A stretch of 64,000 nucleotides of DNA from Streptomyces sp. NBC_00582 (GTDB taxonomy: Bacteria; Actinomycetota; Actinomycetes; Streptomycetales; Streptomycetaceae), in contig NZ_CP107772.1 in the NCBI RefSeq assembly GCF_036345155.1, forward strand, positions 9,052,001 through 9,116,000, in the 5' to 3' direction. Positions 50,342 through 60,202 of the stretch are shown piece by piece. The notes under the pieces are model-generated. The model had not been told where the DNA came from, made no database searches, and saw only the letters and a program-made list of their open reading frames with translations. Position numbers and translations under genes: made by a program. Positions within the stretch are counted from its first letter, which is position 1; each line of letters starts with the position of its first letter.

Positions 50342-51207
50342 ATGACCACTGCGTACACCAGCCACCTCACCCAAGCGGTCGTCGACAGCCTGAAGGGCAC
50401 GGCCGACCCCCGGCTGCGCGAGCTGCTCGCCTCCCTCGTCCGCCATCTGCACGCCTTCGTGAGCGAGACCGAGCCGTCCATGGCCGAGTGGGAGCGGGCC
50501 ATCGGCTTCCTCACGGCGACCGGGCAGACCTGCACCGACACCCGCCAGGAGTTCGTCCTGCTGTCGGACGTCCTCGGCGTCTCCATGCTCGTCGAGACGA
50601 TCAACAGCGAAGGCCGGGCGGACGTGACCGAGTCGACGGTGCTCGGCCCCTTCCACATGACCGAGTCCCCGGTCCGCGCGCTCGGCGCCGACATCGACCT
50701 GGTCGGCGGCGGCGAACCCTGCGTGGTCGGCGGACGGGTGCTGTCCCCGGACGGCACCCCGCTGCCGGGCGCGGTCCTCGACGTCTGGCAGGCGAACCCC
50801 GAGGGCTACTACGACGTCCAGCAGCCCGGCGTCCAGCCCGCGGGCAACGGACGGGGACTGTTCACCGCCGACGACGAGGGCCGCTTCTGGTTCCGCACCT
50901 GTGTGCCGAGCCCCTACCCCATCCCCACCGACGGCCCGGTGGGCGAGCTGCTGAAGGCCACCGGACGCCACCCCTACCGGCCGGCCCACATCCACTTCAT
51001 CGCCTCCGCCGAGGGACACACCCCCGTCACCACCCACATCTTCGTCGCCGGCAGCGACCACCTCGACTCGGACGCCGTCTTCGCGGTCAAGGAGAGCCTC
51101 GTGAAGGACTTCGCCGAGACCGACGATCCCGCGCTGGCCCGGGAGTTCGGCGTCCCCAACCCCTTCCGGTACGCCCGTTTCGACCTCGTGCTCAACCCGG
51201 CCCGGTC

Positions 51208-51211
<4 letters not shown>
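50342..51211 (+). CDS. Hydroxyquinol 1,2-dioxygenase (intradiol)
   Basis: The 289-residue Fe(III) enzyme has the intradiol N-terminal helical dimer region and a catalytic beta-sandwich with LDVWQANPEGYYDVQ (Tyr157), PSPYPIPTDGPVG (Tyr192) and PAHIHF (His216, His218), the four expected iron ligands. The family opens catechol-type rings between the hydroxyls; the context with maleylacetate reductase indicates 1,2,4-trihydroxybenzene to maleylacetate. Start ATG 50342 has AAGGA 9 nt upstream; ATG 50315 overlaps the previous stop but lacks it. Its own stop overlaps the next ATG (ATGA). Confidence 0.9.
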
Positions 51212-52278
<1,067 letters not shown>

Positions 52279-52302
52279 CCCACAAGACCGAAAGGTGACC
52301 CC

Positions 52303-53214
52303 ATGCCCCTCGGACTGCTCCGGCGGCGCCCGAAGAACGCCTCCGGGGACGCTCCGGCCCGCCTGTTCCCGCTCCCGGCCGGCGCGGGCGCCGTCGTCCG
52401 CGAGGTCCTGGACCCGGTGAACCAGCCCCTGGGCGCCGCCGAGGTGACCGTCACGGAACTCCGCGGCCACCAGGTAGTGGCCCGCGGCACGACCGACCCG
52501 TACGGCCTGTTCACGGCGGTGCTGCCGCCCGGCGGCTACAGCGTGCTGATCGTGGCCGAGGGGCTCGAACCGCACCGGGAGACCGTCGACGTCGTCGCCG
52601 ACGCGGGACTGGTCACCCAGCGCGTATGGCTCCAGCCGGGCCGGCAGGCCGAACTCCCGGTACCCGGCACCTGGCTCTTCGACCCGCCGCACACCGCGAT
52701 CCGCTTCATCGCCAGACACGTCGGCATGGCCCATGTGCACGGCCGCTTCGAACGCTTCGAGGGCGGCATCCAGGTCGCCCAGGACGTCTCCGACTCCCGC
52801 GTCCACGTCCGCATCGACGCGTCCAGCATCACCACGGGCAACCACACCCGCGACACCCATCTGCGCTCGGCCGACTTCCTCGACGTCAAGCAGTTCCCGT
52901 ACATCGACTTCCGCAGCACCCGCTTCGCCTACCGGGGCGGCAGCAGATGGACCCTCCAGGGCACCCTCACCATGCACGGCGTGAGCCGGTCGGTGGCGCT
53001 GGACACCACCTACCTCGGCATGGTCAACGGCGGGTACGGCGAGGAACTGCGCTGCGCCGCCCTGGCCCGGTCGGAGCTGCACCGCGAGGACTACACCCTC
53101 AACTGGCGTTCCATGCTGGCCCGCGGCATCGCCGTGGTCGGCCCGACCGTCCAACTGGAACTGGACGTCCAGGCGATGTACCGCACCCACGACACCCCGA
53201 CCCCACCGGACTGA
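52303..53214 (+). CDS. YceI-family protein with N-terminal CnaB-like domain
   Basis: The 303-residue protein has a CnaB or carboxypeptidase-regulatory-like domain (about 28-110: VREVLDPVNQPLGAAEVTVTE, YGLFTAVLPPGGYSVLIVAEG) fused to a YceI lipocalin-like barrel (about 120-295: GTWLFDPPHTAIRFIARHVG, FERFEGGIQVAQDV, SADFLDVKQFPYIDF, TLTMHGVSRSVALD). YceI proteins bind long polyprenoid or fatty molecules. No signal peptide is visible. It starts 24 bp after the maleylacetate reductase with AAAGGTGA upstream, so it belongs to the catabolic operon, perhaps carrying a hydrophobic substrate. Its last 124 bases overlap the convergent MaoC gene. Confidence 0.82.
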   Translation: MPLGLLRRRPKNASGDAPARLFPLPAGAGAVVREVLDPVNQPLGAAEVTVTELRGHQVVARGTTDPYGLFTAVLPPGGYSVLIVAEGLEPHRETVDVVADAGLVTQRVWLQPGRQAELPVPGTWLFDPPHTAIRFIARHVGMAHVHGRFERFEGGIQVAQDVSDSRVHVRIDASSITTGNHTRDTHLRSADFLDVKQFPYIDFRSTRFAYRGGSRWTLQGTLTMHGVSRSVALDTTYLGMVNGGYGEELRCAALARSELHREDYTLNWRSMLARGIAVVGPTVQLELDVQAMYRTHDTPTPPD

Positions 53215-54098
53215 GGCGCCCAGCCCCCAAACGACAGGCCCTGGCCGAAGGTCACCTCGGCGGTGGCGTGGCGGGGCTCGCGGTGGGTCGCGATGTGGAG
53301 GCGGGCGCCGTCGTCGCCGGGGGTGCCGTCGGCGAGGAGGTGCTCGCCCGCGAACACCGGCCGGTGCAGCCGGTACGCCAGGGAGCGCACGCGCCGCTCG
53401 GGGGCGTGGCGGCGGACGAGTTCCAGCATCAGCAGCGCCAGCAGCGGCCCGTGCACGACCAGCCCGGGGTAGCCCTCGACTGCGCGGCAGTACGGGGTGT
53501 CGTAGTGGATGCGATGGGCGTTGGCGGTCAGCGCGCCGAACCGGAACAGCAGGGTCTCCTCCGGTCGCAGCCGTGACCACCACGGGCCCTCCGGCTCCGG
53601 CACGGCCGTGCCGTCGACGGTGGCCGGGTGGCCGGGCACCGGGCCCTCCCCCGACCGGTAGACGATGTCCTGCTCCTCGACCAGACGGACCCGTCCGTGC
53701 CGGCGGAACTCCTGGCGTTCGGTGACGAAGAGCAGTTCGCCGCTGCGGCCCTGCTTGGCGGTCACCGCGGCCAGACTGCTGACGCGTCCGGCCGGTGCCC
53801 CGAGCCGCAGGGGCTCGCCGATCTCGCAGCGCCCCCCGGCGAACATGCGCCGACGGCCGGGGATCGGCGGCAGGAAGCGCCCGTCGCGCGGATGCCCGTC
53901 CGCGGCGAGGGCCCGCTGCGCCGGCCAGTGCAGGAAGTACAGCCACTGCCACAGCGGCGGCAGCGGCTCCCCGGAGACCGCGGCGGCCCCGGGAAGGTCC
54001 AGCAGCGCGGACAGCGCCGCCGCCGGACCGAGCGGCAGGGCGTCCTCGTCCGTGACCGGCTCGGGATGCCAGGACTCCACATGGGCGGCGAGGGACAT
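53091..54098 (-). CDS. MaoC-like FAS1-type hydratase (mesaconyl-CoA hydratase-like)
   Basis: The 335-residue hot-dog-fold protein has an N-terminal MaoC-N/FAS1-like half (about 10-150: PPLWQWLYFLHWPAQRALAADG, IPGRRRMFAGG) and a C-terminal hydratase half with TANAHRIHYDTPYCRAVEGY and GLVVHGPLLALLMLEL, containing the Asp/His catalytic pair. Such proteins hydrate mesaconyl-C4-CoA or similar enoyl-CoA esters. The family usually ends soon after AEVTFG; here about 45 extra residues continue over the 3' end of YceI. Start ATG 54098 follows GGAGAGG. It is on the same strand as the LysR gene 100 bp upstream and probably serves with the CoA-transferase and dehydrogenase. Confidence 0.78.
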   Translation of the reverse strand: MSLAAHVESWHPEPVTDEDALPLGPAAALSALLDLPGAAAVSGEPLPPLWQWLYFLHWPAQRALAADGHPRDGRFLPPIPGRRRMFAGGRCEIGEPLRLGAPAGRVSSLAAVTAKQGRSGELLFVTERQEFRRHGRVRLVEEQDIVYRSGEGPVPGHPATVDGTAVPEPEGPWWSRLRPEETLLFRFGALTANAHRIHYDTPYCRAVEGYPGLVVHGPLLALLMLELVRRHAPERRVRSLAYRLHRPVFAGEHLLADGTPGDDGARLHIATHREPRHATAEVTFGQGLSFGGWAPQSGGVGVSWVRYIAWTSSSSWTVGPTTAMPRASMERQLRV

Positions 54099-54198
54099 GG
54101 CGGGAGCCTCTCCTTCCGGGGGAGTGGGCGGCTCGTGAGCGTCATCATGAGCGGTGACGGACTCGATCGGACAAGGGAAAAGAGTGAGGGCTCCATGC

Positions 54199-55134
54199 TC
54201 AGCCGGTATGAGCCGGCCGGGCGGACGGCCAACGCCCCTGCCCCACCGCCGACTCGACCTGTCGGACCAGTTCCCGGGCGACGACCTGGACGGCGGGCGG
54301 AGTCCGCCCGGCCCGGGGAGTGGCGAGCACGATCGAACGCCACACCTCCGGCTCGCACAACGGCGCGGCGCTCAGCGTGCCCCGCGCGACGTCCTCGGCG
54401 ATCCCCACGCCCGGCAGGACGGTCCAGCCGTGCCCGGCCAGGACGAGCCGCTTCTGCACCCGCATGGAGTTGGTCTGCACGGCCATCTCCATGGCGGCCC
54501 GCGCCCGCCCCGCCGCGGCGTCGATCAACGCCCGCAGGCCATGCCCGGAGGCGGGCATGACGAGCGGCCGGGCCGCCACCTCGGCGAACGGCACCGGCCG
54601 GTCGGCGCTGAGCCCGGCCGCCGGCGGAGCGACCGCCCACAGACGCTCCCGCACCAGCGGACGCGCGTGCAGCGACGGAGTGCTGTCCAGGTTGTACAGC
54701 AGCGTCAGATCCAGGTCGCCGTCGTCCAGCCACCGCTGCAGATGTCCGGAGTAGCCGGTCATCAGCCGCAGTTCCACCCCGGGATGCTCCTCGGCCAGGG
54801 TCGACACCAGGGGTTCGGCGAGCAGGTCGGCCGTGCTCTCCAACAGCCCCGCGGTGACAATCCCGGTCACCGCGCCCGGCGCGGGCTGCACCTCGGCGCG
54901 GGCCCGCTCCAGCTCGTCCAGCGCCCGCCGGGCCCGCTCCACCATCACGGTCCCGGCCTCGGTGGGCCGCATGCCCTGGCGGGTCCGCTCGAAGAGCGCC
55001 ACCCCGAGTTCGTCCTCCAGGGCGCGGATCTGCCGGGTCACGGCCGGCTGCACCAGATGCAGGAGTTCGGCGGCGCGGGTGACGCTGCCCACCTCGGCGA
55101 CGGTGACGAGCGCCTTGAGCTGTTTGAGGTCCAT
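54199..55134 (-). CDS. LysR-family transcriptional regulator
   Basis: The 311-residue protein has the LysR winged helix (MDLKQLKALVTVAEVGSVTR, AELLHLVQPAVTRQIRALED) and two periplasmic-binding-like effector lobes (about 90-300). Start ATG 55134 is 5 nt after GGGAG; a 27-residue upstream extension lacks one. It is divergent from the CoA-transferase gene, the usual LysR arrangement, so it probably activates CoA-transferase and acyl-CoA dehydrogenase in response to the acid or CoA ester degraded. Confidence 0.88.
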   Translation of the reverse strand: MDLKQLKALVTVAEVGSVTRAAELLHLVQPAVTRQIRALEDELGVALFERTRQGMRPTEAGTVMVERARRALDELERARAEVQPAPGAVTGIVTAGLLESTADLLAEPLVSTLAEEHPGVELRLMTGYSGHLQRWLDDGDLDLTLLYNLDSTPSLHARPLVRERLWAVAPPAAGLSADRPVPFAEVAARPLVMPASGHGLRALIDAAAGRARAAMEMAVQTNSMRVQKRLVLAGHGWTVLPGVGIAEDVARGTLSAAPLCEPEVWRSIVLATPRAGRTPPAVQVVARELVRQVESAVGQGRWPSARPAHTG

Positions 55135-55165
55135 CGATCTCCCGCTCCCGCCATCCCCACCCGGC

Positions 55166-55175
55166 ATGGTGCCAT
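55166..55175. promoter_or_regulatory. Candidate LysR half-site palindrome
   Basis: ATGGTGCCAT has 4-bp perfect arms in the 119-bp divergent LysR/CoA-transferase region, 8 nt before a TACTAT that could be a -10. It is short and fits no strict LysR consensus. Confidence 0.2.
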
Positions 55176-55253
55176 CAGAACTTACTATTTCACCGCAGTT
55201 CCCATGACCACCCATGATGTCCTCACCGCATCGCCGAGCCCCGGAGGCCAGAT

Positions 55254-56438
55254 GTGACCGAGTCGCCCGAAGCCCCGCTGCCGCTCGCCGGCATCACCGT
55301 CGTCAGCGTCGAACAGGCCGTCGCCGCGCCCTTCGCCACCCGTCAGCTCGCCGACCTCGGCGCCCGGGTGATCAAGGTCGAGCGCCCCGGAGGCGGGGAC
55401 TTCGCCCGCCGCTACGACACCACCGTGCACGGCGAGTCCAGCTATTTCGTGTGGCTCAACCGCTCCAAGGAATCCCTGACCCTCGACCTCAAGACGGAGG
55501 ACGGCCGCGAGGCGCTGGAGCGACTCCTCGCCCGGGCCGACGTGTTCGTACAGAACCTCGCCCCCGGGGCGGCCACCCGGATGGGACTCGGCGCGGAGGC
55601 GCTGCGCGCACGCTTCCCCTCCCTGATCCCCTGCGCGATCACGGGATACGGCTCCAGCGGCCCCTGGGCCGACCGCAAGGCCTACGACCTGCTGGTGCAG
55701 TGCCAGACCGGGCTGGTATCCCTCACCGGAGGCCCGGGGGAACCCGCCCGGGTGGGCATCTCCGTCGCCGACATCGCCGCCGGCATGTACGCCTACTCCG
55801 GCATCCTCACCGCCCTGTTCACCCGGGCCACCACCGGTGTCGCCCGAGCCGTCGAGGTCTCGCTGTTCGAGGCGCTCGCGGAGTGGATGGGCCAGCCCGC
55901 CTACTACACCCGCTTCGGCGGAACCCAGCCCCCGCGCGTCGGCACCCAGCACGCCACCATCGCCCCCTACGGCGCCTACCCGGCCGCCGACGGCAAGGAC
56001 GTCCTGTTCTCCATCCAGAACGAACGCGAATGGGCCGCGCTGTGCGAGCGGTTCCTGCGCGACCCGGCCCTGACCGACGACCCCCGCTTCGCCACCGGCT
56101 CGGCCCGCGTCGCCCACCGCGACGAACTGAACGCGATCGTGGCCGAGCGGTTCGCCGCCCTGGACAGCCGGGAGGCGCGGGACCTGCTGGACGCGGCGGG
56201 CATCGCCAACGCCGACGTCAACGACGTCCAGGACTTCCTCGCCCATCCCGTGCTCGACGCCCGGGACCGCTGGCGGCAGGTGCCTCTCCCCGGCGGCACC
56301 GCCGTACCGGCCCTCGTCCCGCCCGTGGACCTGGCCGGTGTGACGCCCCGCATGGACGCCGTCCCGGCCGCGGGCGAGCACACCGACGCCATCCTGGCCG
56401 AACTCGGCCTCCCTCCGGCGAGGAGCGACACCGCATGA
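55254..56438 (+). CDS. CaiB/BaiF family III CoA-transferase
   Basis: The 394-residue protein has LAGITVVSVEQAVAAPFATR, VIKVERPGGGDFARRYD, WLNRSKESLTLDLK with the family Asp following as VQNLAPGAATRMG, and AITGYGSSGPWADRKAYD. These are hallmarks of formyl-CoA/succinyl-CoA type III transferases, which move CoA onto an organic acid. Start GTG 55254 follows GGAGG by 7 nt. It overlaps the dehydrogenase start by four bases (ATGA). Together with the hydratase nearby it may activate and degrade a dicarboxylic or branched acid such as mesaconate; this is inference. Confidence 0.88.
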   Translation: MTESPEAPLPLAGITVVSVEQAVAAPFATRQLADLGARVIKVERPGGGDFARRYDTTVHGESSYFVWLNRSKESLTLDLKTEDGREALERLLARADVFVQNLAPGAATRMGLGAEALRARFPSLIPCAITGYGSSGPWADRKAYDLLVQCQTGLVSLTGGPGEPARVGISVADIAAGMYAYSGILTALFTRATTGVARAVEVSLFEALAEWMGQPAYYTRFGGTQPPRVGTQHATIAPYGAYPAADGKDVLFSIQNEREWAALCERFLRDPALTDDPRFATGSARVAHRDELNAIVAERFAALDSREARDLLDAAGIANADVNDVQDFLAHPVLDARDRWRQVPLPGGTAVPALVPPVDLAGVTPRMDAVPAAGEHTDAILAELGLPPARSDTA

Positions 56439-57601
56439 GCACCCTGGACGTCCTGTCCGAGGACGAGCAGCTCGTCGTCCGCACGGTCCGTGACTTCGTG
56501 GACAAGGACGTGCGCCCGGTCGTCCGGGAGCTGGAGCACACGAACACCTACCCCGAGGCCCTCGTCGAGCGGATGAAGACCCTCGGTGTGTTCGGCCTCG
56601 CCGTCCCCGAGGAGTACGGCGGCACACCCGTCTCCACCCCCTGCTACGTCCTCGTCACCGAGGAACTGGCGCGCGGCTGGATGAGCCTGGCCGGTGCGAT
56701 GGGCGGCCACACGGTCGTCGCCAAGCTGCTGCTGCACTTCGGGACGGAGGAGCAGAAGCGGCGGTATCTGCCGAGGATGGCCACCGGCGAGGTCCGCGCG
56801 ACCATGGCGCTGACCGAACCGGGCGGCGGTTCGGACCTCCAGGCGATGACCACCGTCGCCCGCCGCGACCCGGACGGTTACGTGGTCGACGGCGCGAAGA
56901 CCTGGATCACCAACTCGCGGCGGTCCGGCCTGATCGCCCTGCTGTGCAAGACCGACCCCGACGCCACCCCCGCCCACCGCGGCATCTCCGTCCTGCTCGT
57001 CGAGCACGGCCCGGGACTCACCGTCTCCCGCGACCTGCCCAGGCTCGGCTACAAGGGCGTGGAGAGCTGCGAGCTGTCCTTCGAGGAGTACCGGGCCCCG
57101 GCCGACGCCCTGCTCGGCGGTGTCGAGGGCCAGGGCTTCGCACAGATGATGAAGGGGCTGGAGACCGGACGCCTCCAGGTCGCCGCCCGCGCCCTGGGCG
57201 TCGGCCGGGCGGCCCTGGAGGACGCGCTCGCCTACGCCCAGGACCGCGAGTCGTTCGGCAAGCCGATCTGGCGGCACCAGTCCATCGGCAACTACCTCGC
57301 GGACATGGCGACCTCCCTCACCGCGGCCCGCCAGCTCACCCTGTACGCCGCCCGGGAGGCGGAGGCCGGCCGCCGGGTCGACATGGAGGCGGGCATGGCC
57401 AAGCTGTTCGCCTCCGAGACGGCGATGCAGATCGCCCTCAACGCCGTGCGCATCCACGGGGGTTACGGCTACTCGACCGAGTTCGACGTCGAACGCTACT
57501 TCCGCGACGCCCCGTTGATGATCGTCGGCGAGGGCACCAACGAGATCCAGCGCAACGTCATCGCGAGGCAACTGGTCGAGCGAGGGGGCCTCGACACCTG
57601 A
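56435..57601 (+). CDS. Acyl-CoA dehydrogenase
   Basis: The 388-residue flavoprotein has the three ACAD regions: N-terminal helices (EDEQLVVRTVRDFVDKDVRP), beta middle (MALTEPGGGSDLQAMTT, KTWITNSRRSGLIALL) and C-terminal helices (AYAQDRESFGKPIWRHQSIG, IHGGYGYSTEFDVERYFRDA, VGEGTNEIQRNVIARQL, where the Glu in GEGTNE is the likely catalytic base). It forms the alpha-beta double bond of an acyl-CoA. It is translationally coupled to the CoA-transferase. Electron acceptor ETF genes are not in the window. It converges with an AraC gene (8-bp gap). Confidence 0.92.
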   Translation: MSTLDVLSEDEQLVVRTVRDFVDKDVRPVVRELEHTNTYPEALVERMKTLGVFGLAVPEEYGGTPVSTPCYVLVTEELARGWMSLAGAMGGHTVVAKLLLHFGTEEQKRRYLPRMATGEVRATMALTEPGGGSDLQAMTTVARRDPDGYVVDGAKTWITNSRRSGLIALLCKTDPDATPAHRGISVLLVEHGPGLTVSRDLPRLGYKGVESCELSFEEYRAPADALLGGVEGQGFAQMMKGLETGRLQVAARALGVGRAALEDALAYAQDRESFGKPIWRHQSIGNYLADMATSLTAARQLTLYAAREAEAGRRVDMEAGMAKLFASETAMQIALNAVRIHGGYGYSTEFDVERYFRDAPLMIVGEGTNEIQRNVIARQLVERGGLDT

Positions 57602-57609
57602 CCGGCGCC

Positions 57610-58488
57610 TCACACGCCGAGCCTCCCGCGCCACTCGCTGGGCGACATGCCGTAGGCGGCGCGGAAGGCCCGGCTGAAGTGGGAGTAACTGGTGAAGCCG
57701 AAGCGGTGGGCGATGGCCGTGAGCACGGGGGCGTCCCGGGCGGGGCGGCCGAGCGCGCGGCGGCAGGCCTCCAGCCGGCGGTGCCGGATCCAGCGGCCGA
57801 CGGTGGTGCCCTCGGCCTGGAAGAGCCGGTGGACGTGCCGTACGGAGATGTGGTGGGCGGCGGCGATCGTCCGGGGGGTCAGATCCGGATCGGTGAGGTG
57901 GTCCTCGACATAGCCCTTGATGCGCAGCCGCAGCAGGGTGCCGGCGGTGTCGGTGCCGGCGCGTGGGGTGCCGTGGGCCAGGCGCTCGGCGGCGAGGGTG
58001 GCCAGCAGGTCCGCGGCGTTGCGGGCGAGCAGGGGGCGCAGGTGTGGCTCGTAGGCGCCGGCCCGGTCGGCGAGCCGGGAGAGAAACGGGACGACCAGGG
58101 CGGCGATCTCGGTGTCGGGCGGGACCGGCGCCTCGGCGACACGCCTCCGGTCGGCCTCGCGCAACCCCAGCGACTGCTGCGGCAACCGGAAGGCGTGGGT
58201 GCGGGAGCGGTCCCCGCCGATGAGGGTGTAGGGCCGGTTCGTGTCGGTGAAGACGAGACAGCCGGGCCCGAGCGGGGTCTGCCGGTCGCTCTGGTCGAGG
58301 AGGACGCGGCCGCTGGCCTGAAGCAGCACCGTGATGTGGTCGTCGGCCGTGGGGCGGCCGATCGCCTGGGCGGACGGGGGAATCTCCACCGGGCCGGACT
58401 CGGTGGTCGTGACGCACAGCGGGCCGAGCCGATGGGTGGTCACGGTACCGCCGGGCTGTGCGCCGGCGGTGGACGGCGTGACTCCCAT
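57610..58488 (-). CDS. AraC-family regulator
   Basis: The 292-residue protein has an AraC-binding-like N-terminal domain (about 20-175) and a C-terminal double helix-turn-helix (TPRTIAAAHHISVRHVHRLF, VLTAIAHRFGFTSYSHFSR, AYGMSPSEW). It is close in plan to the AraC gene at 26660 but has no TTA codon that I can see. Start ATG 58488 follows GGAGGA by 6 nt. It is divergent from another AraC gene across 210 bp. The target is unknown. Confidence 0.88.
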   Translation of the reverse strand: MGVTPSTAGAQPGGTVTTHRLGPLCVTTTESGPVEIPPSAQAIGRPTADDHITVLLQASGRVLLDQSDRQTPLGPGCLVFTDTNRPYTLIGGDRSRTHAFRLPQQSLGLREADRRRVAEAPVPPDTEIAALVVPFLSRLADRAGAYEPHLRPLLARNAADLLATLAAERLAHGTPRAGTDTAGTLLRLRIKGYVEDHLTDPDLTPRTIAAAHHISVRHVHRLFQAEGTTVGRWIRHRRLEACRRALGRPARDAPVLTAIAHRFGFTSYSHFSRAFRAAYGMSPSEWRGRLGV

Positions 58489-58638
58489 GGCGGTTCCTCC
58501 CCTGCGGTGATTCCTGTCGCTGCTAGACGCGCGGGGCGGAGCACGGGTTGGGGCCGAGGAGGCGTCGTCGCGGGGCATGTTCTGTGGCGCGGACGGGCAA
58601 CTCGGCCCACGCCAGGACCCATACCTTCGTGCCGCCCG

Positions 58639-58676
58639 TAGATCGAACTCCCCGCCCCTGCCCCGTGCGGGAGTTC
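58639..58676 (+). promoter_or_regulatory. Promoter-proximal inverted repeat before an AraC gene
   Basis: TAGATC (58639-58644) may be a -10 box. Directly after it, GAACTCCCCGC (58645-58655) and GCGGGAGTTC (58667-58676) form an inverted repeat with one bulged C. It could be an operator over the transcription start or a leader hairpin for the gene at 58699. Confidence 0.35.
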
Positions 58677-58698
58677 CCGGTCCCAGGAGACACGCGCG

Positions 58699-59577
58699 AT
58701 GACGACTGCCCGCCAGGACCCCTCGGCGCCTCCGCCCGTGCAGGAACTCGGGGCCCCCTGGCGGGGGTTGAGCGTGGCACGGGCGACGGTGACGCAGGGA
58801 GTCGCCGAGTGGGAGCGGCCGCCCTCCGACGGGTTCCGGCTCGTCGTCCATCTGCGGGGTACCGCCCGGTGCGAGGCGGACACCGGTGACGGCCGGCGGC
58901 GCACGGTGTCGTGCGCGCCCGGTGACGTCTGCCGGATCCCGCCCGGGCACCCCCGGGTCGCGGTCCGTTGCCGACTGCTCGGGCCGGGCCCCCTGGAGAT
59001 GGTCCGCATCGTCCTGCCGGCCGAGGTCTTCGGGCGCCACACGGCCGAGGAGCCGGGCGGCCGGCCCGTCGATCTCCAGTCACTGGAGCGGCTGCCGGCA
59101 CCCGATCCGCTGATCTGCACCATGGCCGCCGCTCTGGTCAGGGCACGCGAGGCCGGAGCGGGACAGCTCTACGCCGACTCCGCGGCGGAGTACCTCGCGG
59201 CGCATCTCCTCGCACCCCTGCACGGCGAGGCCGCCCCCGGGGCACTCGGCCGGCGCGAGCTGGACACCGTCATCGCGTACATGCGGGCCCACCTCGCCGA
59301 CCGCGTCGGACTGGACGACCTGGCCCGTCAGGTCGCCCTGAGCCGGTTCCACTTCCTGCGTCTGTTCTCCGCGACGACCGGACGGACACCCCATCAGTTC
59401 CTCACCGCTCTGCGGATCGAGACCGCGTGCCGGTTGCTGGAGAGGGGTGACGAACCGGTGGGCAGGATCGGCCGGTGGTGCGGGTTCAGCACGGCCAGCC
59501 ACTTCTCCACGGTGTTCCGCAGACAGGTCGGCCACACGCCCACGGAGTACCGGCGGCTGTGGCGCGGACCCGTGTGA
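58699..59577 (+). CDS. AraC-family regulator with cupin-like sensor
   Basis: The 292-residue protein has a cupin-like N-terminal domain (about 20-120: FRLVVHLRGTARCEADTG, CAPGDVCRIPPGHPRV) and a C-terminal AraC DNA-binding domain (about 195-288: LDDLARQVALSRFHFLRLFS, RIGRWCGFSTASHFSTVFRR, GHTPTEYRRL). Start ATG 58699 has CAGGAG upstream. It is divergent from the other AraC gene and ends at a strong hairpin. The sensor resembles small-molecule-binding cupins; the ligand is unknown. Confidence 0.86.
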   Translation: MTTARQDPSAPPPVQELGAPWRGLSVARATVTQGVAEWERPPSDGFRLVVHLRGTARCEADTGDGRRRTVSCAPGDVCRIPPGHPRVAVRCRLLGPGPLEMVRIVLPAEVFGRHTAEEPGGRPVDLQSLERLPAPDPLICTMAAALVRAREAGAGQLYADSAAEYLAAHLLAPLHGEAAPGALGRRELDTVIAYMRAHLADRVGLDDLARQVALSRFHFLRLFSATTGRTPHQFLTALRIETACRLLERGDEPVGRIGRWCGFSTASHFSTVFRRQVGHTPTEYRRLWRGPV

Positions 59578-59589
59578 CCGGACGGGACA

Positions 59590-59619
59590 GGCCCGGCCGA
59601 GGGGACACCCGGCCGGGCC
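59590..59619. terminator. Bidirectional hairpin terminator
   Basis: GGCCCGGCCG (59590-59599) and CGGCCGGGCC (59610-59619) form a perfect 10-bp stem with a 10-nt loop, between the convergent AraC gene and secreted-protein gene. It lies 12 bp past one stop and 14 bp from the other, so it can terminate both. Confidence 0.75.
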
Positions 59620-59633
59620 CGAGGAGGGAGGGA

Positions 59634-60077
59634 TCAGATGTAATCGGCCCAGTAGGTGCTGAACCTGCCGACGCCGAGGTCGGCGAGCACGCCGAACGCG
59701 GCGGGGCTGAGGTCCACGTCGTACGGCCCGCAATCCGCGCACCGGTCGACGATCTTCGCCCACGTGGCCTTCCCGCCCGCGGCATGGACGACCACGTACT
59801 TGCCGCACACGGGGGAGTTGTTCGGGTTGGGGTAGCTGCCGTACATCTGCGGGGAGACCGCCGCCACCAGCTCGTTGTCGCCGTGCCACTCACCGCACGC
59901 CCCGACGCCGACGCTCGGGTTGTACCAGGTGATGCTCCCGTAGTGCCAGGTCTCGGCGGAGGCGGGGGAGGCGCCCAGCGCGGTCGTGGCGGCGATGCCG
60001 GCGGCGACCGCGCCGAGTGTCACAGAGCGCCGGGTGGCGCTCTTCATGGCTGTGAGGGACTGCACGATTCGGGACAC
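59634..60077 (-). CDS. Small secreted expansin/RlpA-like double-psi barrel protein
   Basis: The 147-residue protein has a signal peptide (about 1-41, ending ASPASAE) and a compact domain with HYGSITWYNPSVGVGACGEW, AVSPQMYG, NSPVCGKYVVVHAAG and IVDRCADCGPYDVDLSPAAF. Four Cys residues and the CGPYDVDLS ending are typical of barwin/expansin-like double-psi beta-barrels; the Asp in DVDLS is the conserved one. It may loosen or bind polysaccharide or the cell wall. Start GTG 60077 follows AGGAG by 7 nt; ATG 60047 is an alternative. Confidence 0.82.
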   Translation of the reverse strand: MSRIVQSLTAMKSATRRSVTLGAVAAGIAATTALGASPASAETWHYGSITWYNPSVGVGACGEWHGDNELVAAVSPQMYGSYPNPNNSPVCGKYVVVHAAGGKATWAKIVDRCADCGPYDVDLSPAAFGVLADLGVGRFSTYWADYI

Positions 60078-60117
60078 GTTTCAGCTCCTGCGGGAGAGAA
60101 GGCGAGAGGGCTAACTC

Positions 60118-60131
60118 CGGTTCCGGAACCG
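60118..60131. promoter_or_regulatory. Perfect 14-bp palindrome upstream of the expansin-like gene
   Basis: CGGTTCCGGAACCG is a perfect palindrome 41-54 bp upstream of the GTG at 60077, a likely operator position. It could also act as a hairpin after the operon ending at 60203. No regulator is identified. Confidence 0.4.
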
Positions 60132-60202
60132 TGCGTGTGCTGTGGCCGGAAAGGACGATACGCACTCCACCCGCGGGAGCTCTGTCGTGAACGTGCGGTC
60201 GA

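Noticed and set aside
46639..50757. A 1372-residue ORF extending the GAF/Fis regulator upstream
   Set aside because: The extension is antisense to the phenol hydroxylase and dioxygenase; the regulator begins at GTG 48438 or 48426.
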